Program-made: the position numbers and the translations under genes | The notes under the pieces: model-generated | What the model was told of the DNA's origin: nothing | The model's input: the letters and a program-made list of their open reading frames with translations, nothing else | Databases searched by the model: none | Shown here: positions 1 to 6,464 of the stretch, one piece after another | How positions within the stretch are numbered: position 1 is the stretch's first letter | How the letters are laid out: every line of letters starts with the position of its first letter | Assembly (NCBI GenBank): GCA_031404635.1 | Contig: JANNHY010000317.1 | Span: 1-9,772, forward strand | Direction of reading: 5' to 3' | From: JAENVT01 sp031404635 | GTDB lineage: Bacteria; Actinomycetota; Acidimicrobiia; Acidimicrobiales; Ilumatobacteraceae | Length of the DNA stretch: 9,772 bases

Positions 1-74
1 GAAACGACTTTGGAAAACCTGATCGGAACCATTCCCAACGCCAGTTCGTATGCATCGGCCAACACGCCGGCCAT
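1..74 (-). CDS. Possible 5' end of a divergent gene, cut by the left edge
   Basis: An ATG at 74 on the minus strand opens a frame that stays open to base 1 and would encode about 24 residues beginning MAGVLADAYELALGMVPIRF. The composition is plausible for a real N-terminus. The same frame extends back to a GTG at 119, which would add an arginine-rich stretch followed by a short hydrophobic run (LLVVAMAGVLA); an in-frame stop lies four codons before that GTG. No convincing ribosome binding site precedes either start. A weak promoter-like pair lies upstream on the same strand (181-210). A competing plus-strand frame is also open from base 1 to a stop at 133-135, so the direction of coding is not settled. 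No family can be recognised from so few residues. Confidence 0.25.
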   Translation of the reverse strand, partial: MAGVLADAYELALGMVPIRFSKVV

Positions 75-230
75 AGCGACAACGAGCAAGCCACCTCTAC
101 GGCGGCCCGCGTTTCTCACCCGGGAAGATCATTGACGTGCCGATCCCCCCGGCGTGCCTCAAGCACGTGTCACCCGGCACAGTATGCCCCCGGAATATGC
201 AATCTGACAAAGAAGTTGAGAACAATTGCC
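75..230. other. Intergenic region upstream of the sigma factor gene
   Basis: This stretch of about 155 bases separates the sigma factor start from the possible divergent gene at the left edge. It should hold the promoter of the sigma factor and perhaps of the plus-strand run that follows. I see a TTGACG at 132-137 but no acceptable -10 element at the right distance, so no plus-strand promoter is called. Just before the sigma start, a short palindrome CAATTG lies at 223-228. No terminator hairpin or riboswitch is apparent. Confidence 0.5.
181..210 (-). promoter_or_regulatory. Weak minus-strand sigma-70-type promoter candidate
   Basis: Read on the minus strand, TTGTCA (205-210, five of six matches to TTGACA) is followed after 18 bases by CATACT (181-186, four of six matches to TATAAT). 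The pair points left, towards the possible divergent gene. Such matches arise easily by chance, so this is only a candidate. Confidence 0.2.
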
Positions 231-1058
231 ATGAATGACTCTATCGGTCTTTACCTGAATGACATCGGAAAGGTGTCTCTGCTGAACGCTGAGGAAGAGC
301 GTCAGTTGTCTCGCGTCATCGAAGCCGGCCGCGACGCGGCCGAGCGCCTCGCCAAGGGCGAGAAGGGCGCGGCCCTCAAGGCAGCCGTTGCTGCAGCCGC
401 CGACGCCAAGGATCGGTTCATCCGCTCCAACCTCCGCCTCGTGGTTTCTATCGCCCGCCGCTACCCGCTGCCCCAGGGCATGGACCTGCTTGACCTCATT
501 CAAGAAGGCAACCTCGGGCTCGAGCACGCCGTCGACAAGTTCGACTGGCGCCGTGGATTCAAATTCTCCACCTACGCCACGTTTTGGATCCGCCAGGCCA
601 TCGGCCGTGCCCTCGATCAAAAGGCCAGCCTCATCCGTATCCCCGGCGATCGTTCGGCCAGCCTGCGTGCTGCCCTGCGCCAGGCGTCGGGGGACGGCGA
701 AACCCTCGATCTCGGCAACGCCGAGTTGCACCGGCTCACCACGCCGGTGTCGCTCGACAAGACGATCGGCGACGACGGCGATGCCACGCTCGGCGACCTG
801 ATGGCCAACGGCGACGGCACCCCGGAAGATGCCGTCATGGCAATGGTCGACAGCGACCTCCTCGACGAGCTACTGGGCACGCTCGACAAGCGCGCCCGCT
901 ACGCCATTGAGGCTCGCTTCGGCCTGCTCGACGGCGAGCGCAAGAGCTTCCGCGAGGTCGGCGAGAATCTTGGCGTCACCGCCGAGGCCGCGCGTCGCCT
1001 CGTCAGCCGGGCGGTTGCCGGGCTCCGCGAAGACGCCGTGCGCATCTTGGCTGCGTGA
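231..1058 (+). CDS. RNA polymerase sigma factor, sigma-70 family, primary-like with reduced domain 3
   Basis: This 275-residue protein is a sigma subunit that directs RNA polymerase to promoters. Region 1.2 lies at residues 3-32 (DSIGLYLNDIG, then LLNAEEERQLSR). Region 2 lies at about 58-138, with RSNLRLVVSIARRY, DLIQEGNLGL and the -10-reading segment FSTYATFWIRQAIGRA. Region 4 lies at about 210-275, with a helix-turn-helix from residue 239. The stretch between the RIP motif (136-138) and VSLDKTIGDDGD (173-184) is some 17 residues shorter than in primary sigma factors, so domain 3 is reduced. Regions 1.1 and the large non-conserved region are absent, which suggests a group 2 or 3 factor rather than the housekeeping one. 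ATG 231 is chosen because the family homology starts directly after it; upstream codons in frame, back to 132, look non-coding. The ribosome binding site is weak. DAHP synthase begins 45 bases downstream. Confidence 0.9.
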   Translation: MNDSIGLYLNDIGKVSLLNAEEERQLSRVIEAGRDAAERLAKGEKGAALKAAVAAAADAKDRFIRSNLRLVVSIARRYPLPQGMDLLDLIQEGNLGLEHAVDKFDWRRGFKFSTYATFWIRQAIGRALDQKASLIRIPGDRSASLRAALRQASGDGETLDLGNAELHRLTTPVSLDKTIGDDGDATLGDLMANGDGTPEDAVMAMVDSDLLDELLGTLDKRARYAIEARFGLLDGERKSFREVGENLGVTAEAARRLVSRAVAGLREDAVRILAA

Positions 1059-1091
1059 GGTCGAGGAAAGCACTCCACACGCCTCGCCGTT

Positions 1092-1095
1092 AGGA
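1092..1095 (+). promoter_or_regulatory. Ribosome binding site AGGA for the DAHP synthase GTG start
   Basis: AGGA lies eight bases before GTG 1104. It supports this GTG rather than the out-of-frame ATG at 1100. Confidence 0.55.
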
Positions 1096-1103
1096 TTGCA
1101 TGC

Positions 1104-2459
1104 GTGGCAAAGGCGTGGTCTCCGTCGTCGTGGCAGGCGTTCCCTGCCGAGCAACAGCCCGATTGGCCCGACCAGGGCGACCTTGACCGGGCTCTCAAGC
1201 AGATCGCCTCGTATCCGCCGCTGGTGTTCGCCGGAGAGGCCCGTTCACTACAGACATCGTTGGGCCATGTCGCTGCCGGCAATGCTTTCCTGTTGCAGGC
1301 CGGCGACTGCGCCGAGAGCTTCGAGGAGTTCTCTGCTGTCAACATTCGTGAGAAATTGCGCGTCATCCTGCAAATGGCCGTCGTGCTGACTTATTCGCTC
1401 GGTGTGCCGGTCGTGAAAGTCGGCCGAATCGCCGGCCAGTTCGCCAAGCCACGGTCGTCTGCGTTCGAGAGGGTCGGCGACGTCGATCTGCCCACCTTCC
1501 GCGGCCACATCGTCAACGACCCGAACCCCACCGAGGCGGCGCGACTCCCATCGGCCGACCGACTCGTGCAGGCCTACCACCAGTCGGCGTCGACGCTCAA
1601 TCTGCTTCGGGCGTTCACAAAGGGCGGGTTCGCCGATCTCGGCAGGCTTCATGCCTGGACGCAGGAGTTCGTGGCATCGAGCCCGGAGGGTCGCGCCTAC
1701 GACCAGATCGCTGCCGAGATCGACCGCGCCCTGCGCTTCATGCGTGCGTGCGGCGTCGACACCGAGAGCCACCAGACCCTGCGCGAGGTCGACTTCTACA
1801 CCAGCCACGAAGCATTGCTGCTCGGCTACGAGGAAGCGCTCACTCGCCAGGACTCGCTGAGCGGCGGATGGTACGACTGTTCGGCGCACATGCTGTGGGT
1901 CGGCGAGCGCACTCGCCAACTCGACGGCGCCCACATCGAGTTCCTGCGTGGAGTCGGCAACCCGGTGGGGTGCAAGATCGGCCCAACCACCTCTGCCGAC
2001 TTCGTCCTCGAACTGTGCGAGAAGCTCAACCCGGCGCGCATCCCCGGCAGGCTCACGCTGATCAGCCGCATGGGCGCCGACCTCATCGAGGACGGTCTGC
2101 GACCGTTGTTGCGGGCGGTGCGCGACACCGGACACCCAGTTGTGTGGGCGTGCGATCCGATGCATGCCAACACGTTCACATCGGTGTCGGGCCGCAAGAC
2201 CCGTGACTTCAACCACATCTGCGCCGAGATCGACGGCTTCGTTCGCGCTCACACTGTGGAAGGAACCTGGCCGGGAGGGATTCATGTCGAACTCACCGGC
2301 GACAATGTCACCGAATGCGTAGGCGGCGCCGACAAGATCCTCGACAGCCAGCTCGACGATCGCTACCAAACGGTGTGCGACCCGCGGCTCAACGCTCGCC
2401 AGAGCCTCGATCTGGCGTTCCACCTGGCCGAGATGCTGCGATCCACAGGCCTCGCCTGA
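1104..2459 (+). CDS. aroG: Class II 3-deoxy-D-arabino-heptulosonate 7-phosphate (DAHP) synthase
   Basis: The enzyme condenses phosphoenolpyruvate with erythrose 4-phosphate to DAHP, the committed cytoplasmic step of the shikimate pathway to aromatic amino acids. The 451 residues span a full class II (plant/mycobacterial) enzyme. Metal ligands can be placed: Cys69 in LQAGDCAESFEEF, His354 in ACDPMHANT, Glu396 in GGIHVELTGDNVTEC and Asp426 in VCDPRLNARQ. Their spacings (285, 42 and 30 residues) agree closely with those of the Mycobacterium tuberculosis enzyme (ligands at 87, 369, 411 and 441). The helical insert around residues 150-215 corresponds to the segment that binds aromatic amino-acid inhibitors in that homologue, so feedback control is likely but not proven here. 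It starts with GTG after AGGA. It follows the sigma factor by 45 bases and precedes the serine hydrolase by seven, so co-transcription is probable. Confidence 0.97.
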   Translation: MAKAWSPSSWQAFPAEQQPDWPDQGDLDRALKQIASYPPLVFAGEARSLQTSLGHVAAGNAFLLQAGDCAESFEEFSAVNIREKLRVILQMAVVLTYSLGVPVVKVGRIAGQFAKPRSSAFERVGDVDLPTFRGHIVNDPNPTEAARLPSADRLVQAYHQSASTLNLLRAFTKGGFADLGRLHAWTQEFVASSPEGRAYDQIAAEIDRALRFMRACGVDTESHQTLREVDFYTSHEALLLGYEEALTRQDSLSGGWYDCSAHMLWVGERTRQLDGAHIEFLRGVGNPVGCKIGPTTSADFVLELCEKLNPARIPGRLTLISRMGADLIEDGLRPLLRAVRDTGHPVVWACDPMHANTFTSVSGRKTRDFNHICAEIDGFVRAHTVEGTWPGGIHVELTGDNVTECVGGADKILDSQLDDRYQTVCDPRLNARQSLDLAFHLAEMLRSTGLA

Positions 2460-2466
2460 CGCTGCC

Positions 2467-3288
2467 GTGCGGGCGCTGCGGCTGACCAAGGCGTGGCCCG
2501 CCGACAACGTGGCCGTCAGCGTGATTCGTTCAGGCGGGTCGATCGAATCAATCGGAGATCAGCACCGGCCGTTTCGCCTGGCCTCGATCGCCAAGACGAT
2601 CACGACATGGGCATGCCTCGTGGCGATCGAAGAGGGCGTCGTCACCCTCGATCAACCAGTCGGTCAGCAGGGCTGCACGCTTCGCCACCTGCTGTGTCAC
2701 GCCGGCGGGTACGGCTTCGACGGGCAGCAGCCGATTGCCCGACCGGAACGCAACCGCATCTATTCCAACACCGGCATCGAGATGGCAGCGGAGACCGTGG
2801 CCGACGCAGCGGGCATGACCTTCGCCGAGTATCTGGACGAGGCGGTGTTGCACCCACTCGGGATGTCGGCGACCGCATTGCACGGCTCGCCTGCACATCA
2901 GATGCGCAGCACGGCGGCTGACCTGACACGCTTCGTGCTCGAAGTACGCACACCCCAACTGATCTCGCCGGCAACGGCCGGCGAGGCGATAACCGCACAA
3001 TTCCCCGAGCTCAACGGCGTCGTCCCGGGCGTCGGGCGCTTCGCGCCGTGCCCGTGGGGACTCGGTTTCGAGGTGCGTGGAACCAAAAATCCACATTGGA
3101 CGGGGACAATCAACTCGGCGTCGACGTTTGGACACTTCGGCGGCGCCGGTACCTTCATGTGGGTGGATCCTGCCGTGGGGGTGGCTTGCCTCGCCCTGAC
3201 CGATCGTGCTTTCGACGAGTGGGCCGACGAGGCATTGCGTTTGTGGGCTAGCTTCAGCGACGCAGTACTGGCCGAGGCCCGCCCGTGA
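2467..3288 (+). CDS. Small serine hydrolase of the beta-lactamase / EstB (class C-like) family
   Basis: This 273-residue protein has the three active-site signatures of serine beta-lactamase-fold hydrolases: SIAK (Ser40, Lys43), the YSN motif (Tyr99, Asn101) and HFG (His223, Gly225) in place of the KTG triad. The C-terminal strands GTFMWVDPAVGVACLALTDR match the usual end of this fold. Family members act as esterases, amidases or D-amino-acid peptidases; the substrate here cannot be told. There is no signal peptide, so the protein is probably cytoplasmic, which argues against a cell-wall or antibiotic-resistance role. It is shorter than typical members (about 330-400 residues) but all three motifs are present and in order, so it looks intact. 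The start is GTG seven bases after the DAHP synthase stop with no clear ribosome binding site, consistent with translational coupling; a later start near residue 15 is possible. Confidence 0.85.
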   Translation: MRALRLTKAWPADNVAVSVIRSGGSIESIGDQHRPFRLASIAKTITTWACLVAIEEGVVTLDQPVGQQGCTLRHLLCHAGGYGFDGQQPIARPERNRIYSNTGIEMAAETVADAAGMTFAEYLDEAVLHPLGMSATALHGSPAHQMRSTAADLTRFVLEVRTPQLISPATAGEAITAQFPELNGVVPGVGRFAPCPWGLGFEVRGTKNPHWTGTINSASTFGHFGGAGTFMWVDPAVGVACLALTDRAFDEWADEALRLWASFSDAVLAEARP

Positions 3289-3728
3289 TGTACCGGCCAG
3301 GCGATCGAGTCCGGTTCGAAACCACCGGAGACGACGGCTGGCCGCTCATTCGATACGGTTTTGTCGGTGGCGTGTCCGGACACCGCGGCCCCGTGGTGGT
3401 AATGCTCGACGGCGAACTCAGCGGAGATGTCGTGAACCGGGCCGAGCTGCAACCGGTGACGATCACCAGCGTCGAGCTGTGCCTGCGTGGGGTCGACCTC
3501 ATCGACGATCCCGATCTACGCAGGGGTCTGGTCGCTCTGTGGCATGCGGAGGCCGACTCGGCAGGTCTCGATGTCGACGAACTGCATCCGATCGGCGACG
3601 GCAAACGCGAGTCAGACGCCTGCTGGGCTCTCGCCGAGCTGATGACCGGCGACCGGCGCTACATCGTGCGGGCCATCCAGTTGCCCAACGAACCCGAGGT
3701 CATCCGAGTTCACGCCGAGAACCGGTAG
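3288..3728 (+). CDS. Hypothetical protein, 146 residues, with a possible SH3-like N-terminal barrel
   Basis: I do not recognise this gene. ATG 3288 shares its first base with the last base of the preceding TGA (TGATG at 3286-3290), so translation is probably coupled to that of the serine hydrolase; a GTG one codon earlier is an alternative. Residues 1-58 begin YRPGDRVRFET and contain short beta-type stretches (RYGFVGG, GPVVVMLDGE, RAELQPV) that resemble an SH3-like or KOW-like barrel; this is inference from pattern only. Residues 59-146 are a mixed alpha/beta region that includes ACWALAELMTGDRRYIVRAI. There is no signal peptide, membrane segment or cysteine cluster. Codon use matches the neighbours and the frame has clean ends, so it is likely a real gene. 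It ends 17 bases before the stop of the converging thiolase gene. Confidence 0.75.
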   Translation: MYRPGDRVRFETTGDDGWPLIRYGFVGGVSGHRGPVVVMLDGELSGDVVNRAELQPVTITSVELCLRGVDLIDDPDLRRGLVALWHAEADSAGLDVDELHPIGDGKRESDACWALAELMTGDRRYIVRAIQLPNEPEVIRVHAENR

Positions 3729-3745
3729 CTCGTCGGCGCGGGCAC
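3729..3745. other. 17-base junction between converging genes
   Basis: The plus-strand run and the minus-strand run end here head-on. There is no room for separate terminators and I see no clear hairpin with a T-run in either direction. Termination must lie within the opposite coding sequences or depend on Rho. Confidence 0.5.
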
Positions 3746-4948
3746 TCAGCTCAGGCGCTCGACAATCATCGCCATACCTTGGCCTCCGCCGACACACATG
3801 CTCTCCATGCCGAAGGCCTTGTCCTCGGTCTGCAAACCGTTGATAAGCGTGGTCATGATCCGGGCCCCGGTCATGCCGAACGGGTGGCCGAGGGCGATCC
3901 CGCCGCCGTGCACGTTGAGCTTGTCGATCGGTATGCCGAGATGCTTGGCCGACGGGATGACCTGAGCGGCGAAGGCCTCGTTGATCTCGACGAGGTCGAT
4001 CTGATCGATGGTCATGTTCGCCCGCGACAGCGCCTGCCGGCAGGCCTCGATCGGACCGAGGCCCATGATCTCGGGGTTCAAACCCGAGACCCCCGACGAG
4101 ACGATCCGCGCCAACGGTTTGAGACCGAGTTGCGTGGCCCTGGTGTCGCTCATGACCATCACCGCCGCGGCGCCGTCGTTCAGTGGACAAGCGTTGCCGG
4201 CGGTGATGGTTCCGTCGGGCCGGAACACGGGCTTCAACTGGCTGACAGTTTCGTAGTTGGTGCCTGGCCGGGGCCCGTCGTCCTTACCGACCACGGTGCC
4301 ATCCTCAAGCGTCAACGGGGTTATCTCGCGCTCGAAGAACCCATTGTCGACGTGCTCGCAAGCCAAGTTCTGCGAGCGTACGCCGAAGCGGTCCATCTCT
4401 TCGCGGGTCACGCCCTCGACCTCGACGACGTTCTCGGCGGTCTGGCCCATGGCGATGTACATGTCTGGCAGGCCGGCCGGCGGGGTCCACGACCCCTGGC
4501 CACCCTGGGCGCGCAGCTTGGTGCGCTCACCTGATGGCTTGAAGATCGCGTTCGGTGCCATGTCGCTGGCGCCGTACGCATAGCGGCTGACCGTCTCGAC
4601 GCCGGCGGCGATGAAGCAGTCGCCCTCGCCGGCCTTGATCGCATGGAACGCCATCCGGATCGTCTGCAGGCTCGACGAGCAGTACCGGTTGACGGTTACC
4701 CCGGGAACGTCGTCGAGGCCGGCAAGAACCGCCACCACCCGGGCGATGTTGAAGCCACCCTCGCCCGCAGGTTGGCCGATGCCCATCATCAGATCGTCGA
4801 TATCGGACGCCTGCACCTGTGGCACCTTGGCCATCAGGGCCCTGACGATCTGCGTCGACATGTCGTCGGGGCGCAAGCTGGTGAGCGAGCCCTTGTTGGC
4901 GCGCCCGATCGGGCTGCGGGCCGTAGCGACGATGACTGCTTCGGGCAT
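3746..4948 (-). CDS. Thiolase (acetyl-CoA C-acyltransferase), FadA-like
   Basis: Thiolases cleave 3-ketoacyl-CoA with CoA, or run the reverse condensation of acetyl-CoA units. This 400-residue cytoplasmic enzyme has usual family length and all catalytic elements: nucleophile Cys90 in NRYCSSSLQT, the NEAFAA motif (Asn323, Glu324), His355 in GIALGHPFGMTGAR and Cys385 in CVGGGQGMA. GNACPLNDGAA at 251-261 replaces the commoner GNASGINDGAA. The nucleophile context CSSS resembles what I recall of mycobacterial FadA3-type enzymes, which points to beta-oxidation rather than acetoacetyl-CoA synthesis, but substrate chain length cannot be read from the sequence. ATG 4948 is preceded by a strong ribosome binding site. 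It lies 40 bases downstream of the PIG-L deacetylase gene and probably ends the minus-strand transcript. No dehydrogenase or hydratase partner lies in the window. Confidence 0.95.
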   Translation of the reverse strand: MPEAVIVATARSPIGRANKGSLTSLRPDDMSTQIVRALMAKVPQVQASDIDDLMMGIGQPAGEGGFNIARVVAVLAGLDDVPGVTVNRYCSSSLQTIRMAFHAIKAGEGDCFIAAGVETVSRYAYGASDMAPNAIFKPSGERTKLRAQGGQGSWTPPAGLPDMYIAMGQTAENVVEVEGVTREEMDRFGVRSQNLACEHVDNGFFEREITPLTLEDGTVVGKDDGPRPGTNYETVSQLKPVFRPDGTITAGNACPLNDGAAAVMVMSDTRATQLGLKPLARIVSSGVSGLNPEIMGLGPIEACRQALSRANMTIDQIDLVEINEAFAAQVIPSAKHLGIPIDKLNVHGGGIALGHPFGMTGARIMTTLINGLQTEDKAFGMESMCVGGGQGMAMIVERLS

Positions 4949-4953
4949 TGTGA

Positions 4954-4961
4954 TTCCCCCT
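4954..4961 (-). promoter_or_regulatory. Ribosome binding site for the thiolase
   Basis: On the minus strand AGGGGGAA stands five bases before ATG 4948 and supports this start. Confidence 0.65.
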
Positions 4962-4988
4962 GGTTGGAGACTTGTTACCGAATGGTAG

Positions 4989-5705
4989 CTAACGGGTGTC
5001 GACGACGCGAAACGTCTCGGCGGCAGCGCCGTCGGGCAGTCCGAACTGCTTGGCTGTGTTGGTCATCCATTCCCGAACCATCAGCGCAGTTCGCTGCGGG
5101 TCGGGGTGTTGGCTGACGTGACACATCAAGGCCGCGATCTTTCGGTCGACCGTGGCAGTGACATCGATAGGGTGTGTTCCCGTCGACCCGCCCATGATCC
5201 AGACCTCGTCGACCGCCCACGGCTCGAGGGCCTCATCGAACAGCTCGGGAAAGGCAAACGGGTTGCGGGCATCGGGATACACGGCGCACAGCGTCGCCTC
5301 GGCGGCGGCGAGGTGATCGGGGTGACTGGCGTAGATGCGATCGAGGTTGCGCTCGGGCGATTGGGTTATCACCACCCTCGGGCGGACCCTGCGGATCACT
5401 GCGCTGATGTCGGCACGCAGCTGAAGTGTCGGCTGCACACGACCGTCGCCGTGGCCGAGAAAGACAAGATCGGTGACACCGACCTGGGCTGCCGCATCGG
5501 TCTGTTCCTGGCGTCGAACCATGGCCATGTCGTGTCGGGACATCGATTGGTCGCTGCCCCCGGCATCGCCGTCGGTGACCAGGCAATAGGTGACCTGCAC
5601 GCCGGCGCCGGTCAACACCGCGACCGTCCCCGCAGCACCGAAATCGACATCGTCGGGATGAGCGGTCACGACCAAAGCCCGCTCGATCTCGGGAAAGGTC
5701 AGCAC
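4989..5705 (-). CDS. PIG-L / LmbE family zinc-dependent deacetylase
   Basis: The family removes acetyl groups from N-acetylglucosamine-type substrates using zinc; in actinobacteria it includes MshB of mycothiol synthesis and Mca. This 238-residue protein carries AHPDDVDFG at residues 15-23, where His16 and Asp19 would bind zinc and Asp18 would be the general base. SHPDH at 127-131 supplies a third zinc ligand (His131) and a second active-site histidine (His128). The common AHPDDE is AHPDDV here, a variant known among LmbE-like proteins. It is shorter than MshB (about 300 residues), so it is probably not MshB itself and the substrate is unknown. There is no signal peptide. The start is GTG 5705 with only a weak ribosome binding site. 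It sits 42 bases after the histidine phosphatase gene and 40 before the thiolase gene, which suggests co-transcription. Confidence 0.92.
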   Translation of the reverse strand: MLTFPEIERALVVTAHPDDVDFGAAGTVAVLTGAGVQVTYCLVTDGDAGGSDQSMSRHDMAMVRRQEQTDAAAQVGVTDLVFLGHGDGRVQPTLQLRADISAVIRRVRPRVVITQSPERNLDRIYASHPDHLAAAEATLCAVYPDARNPFAFPELFDEALEPWAVDEVWIMGGSTGTHPIDVTATVDRKIAALMCHVSQHPDPQRTALMVREWMTNTAKQFGLPDGAAAETFRVVDTR

Positions 5706-5747
5706 AGCACGAGCCTACGTTGAAGTGGTGTCATCGTGACGCCCGGC

Positions 5748-6425
5748 CTAACCCGTGCGGTCGTCCACAGCCAGATGTTCGACGTCGGACAGCTTCGTCA
5801 GACTGAAAGTGTGGCCGTCGCCCATCTCCATCGTCACCAACCGGGTGATCGAAGCGTGACCCGTGGCGAAGCGGTCCCATTCCCACGGCACCGGGTCGAG
5901 ACCGAGCAGGTGGCACAGGATCACGCCGTTGGTGCCGGCATGGGCGAACACGGCAATTCGTCGTTCGGAATGGTCCATGTGCCACACCGGCAACGTCTGC
6001 TTGCTGCGGTAGATCCCGCGGCCGACCAGGAACTCGGTCGCACCCGCACGCACCCGCTCGACGAAGTCGCGTGACGGCTCGCCCCCGACCAGGCCCTCCC
6101 AACGCGCCGACGCCGCCCGCGACCGCTCCTCGTCGTAGGCCTTCCTGGCCAACTCGGCCGGAGTGCCGTGCCAATTTGGTTCCCGGATCTCCTCCAACCA
6201 GGGCTCGATCACCTCGCCGGCGCCGCGCTGCGCCAGCGTCGGCGCCGCAGTCATGCGCGGCCGCCGCAGCGGGGAGATCACGATCTCGTCGAACTCTTCG
6301 CCGGCCAGCGCCACGGCCACTCGCTCGGCTTGCCGACGGCCGCGTTCGGTCAGCGGCGGGTCGACGACGTTCAACCCGTCACGCACCCATTCCGGTTCAC
6401 CGTGGCGGATCAGTACAAGTTCCAT
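5748..6425 (-). CDS. Histidine phosphatase (phosphoglycerate mutase-like) superfamily protein
   Basis: Members transfer or hydrolyse phosphate through a phosphohistidine. From ATG 6425 the protein has 225 residues: RHGEPEW places Arg7 and His8 (the phosphorylated histidine) at the N-terminus, SPLRRPRMTA at 51-60 supplies the second arginine, an acidic residue in EEIREP (78-83) is the likely proton donor, and His162 in FAHAGTNG is the second catalytic histidine. It lacks the length and inserts of true cofactor-dependent phosphoglycerate mutase (about 250 residues), so it is more likely a phosphatase of unknown substrate. The frame is open to an ATG at 6455, but AAAGGAA at 6430-6436 and the start of homology at MELVLIRHG favour 6425. 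It lies 39 bases after the ABC transporter gene. Confidence 0.92.
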   Translation of the reverse strand: MELVLIRHGEPEWVRDGLNVVDPPLTERGRRQAERVAVALAGEEFDEIVISPLRRPRMTAAPTLAQRGAGEVIEPWLEEIREPNWHGTPAELARKAYDEERSRAASARWEGLVGGEPSRDFVERVRAGATEFLVGRGIYRSKQTLPVWHMDHSERRIAVFAHAGTNGVILCHLLGLDPVPWEWDRFATGHASITRLVTMEMGDGHTFSLTKLSDVEHLAVDDRTG

Positions 6426-6429
6426 TTCG

Positions 6430-6436
6430 TTCCTTT
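6430..6436 (-). promoter_or_regulatory. Ribosome binding site that decides the histidine phosphatase start
   Basis: AAAGGAA on the minus strand ends four bases before ATG 6425. It favours this start over the in-frame ATG at 6455, which would add ten residues (MEVSPGERNE) not expected in the family. Confidence 0.65.
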
Positions 6437-6464
6437 CGCCCGGCGAAACCTCCATCGAGTGTGC

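Noticed and set aside
132..160. TTGACG at 132-137 as a -35 element for the sigma factor gene
   Set aside because: No sequence resembling a -10 element lies 16-18 bases downstream.
132..230. N-terminal extension of the sigma factor to the ATG at 132
   Set aside because: The extra 33 residues look like translated non-coding DNA, while sigma region 1.2 begins directly after the ATG at 231.
1248..2507. 419-codon minus-strand open frame opposite the DAHP synthase gene
   Set aside because: It mirrors a confidently identified gene; its protein has no recognisable motif, and such long antisense frames are common in GC-rich DNA with strong third-position bias.
2467..3288. Antibiotic-resistance beta-lactamase
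   Set aside because: The SxxK, YxN and HxG motifs fit the broad hydrolase family, but there is no signal peptide and the gene is coupled to a biosynthetic gene, so a resistance role is unsupported.
3206..4534. 442-codon plus-strand open frame across the converging gene ends
   Set aside because: It covers parts of three real genes in wrong frames, is arginine- and histidine-rich, and shows no domain.
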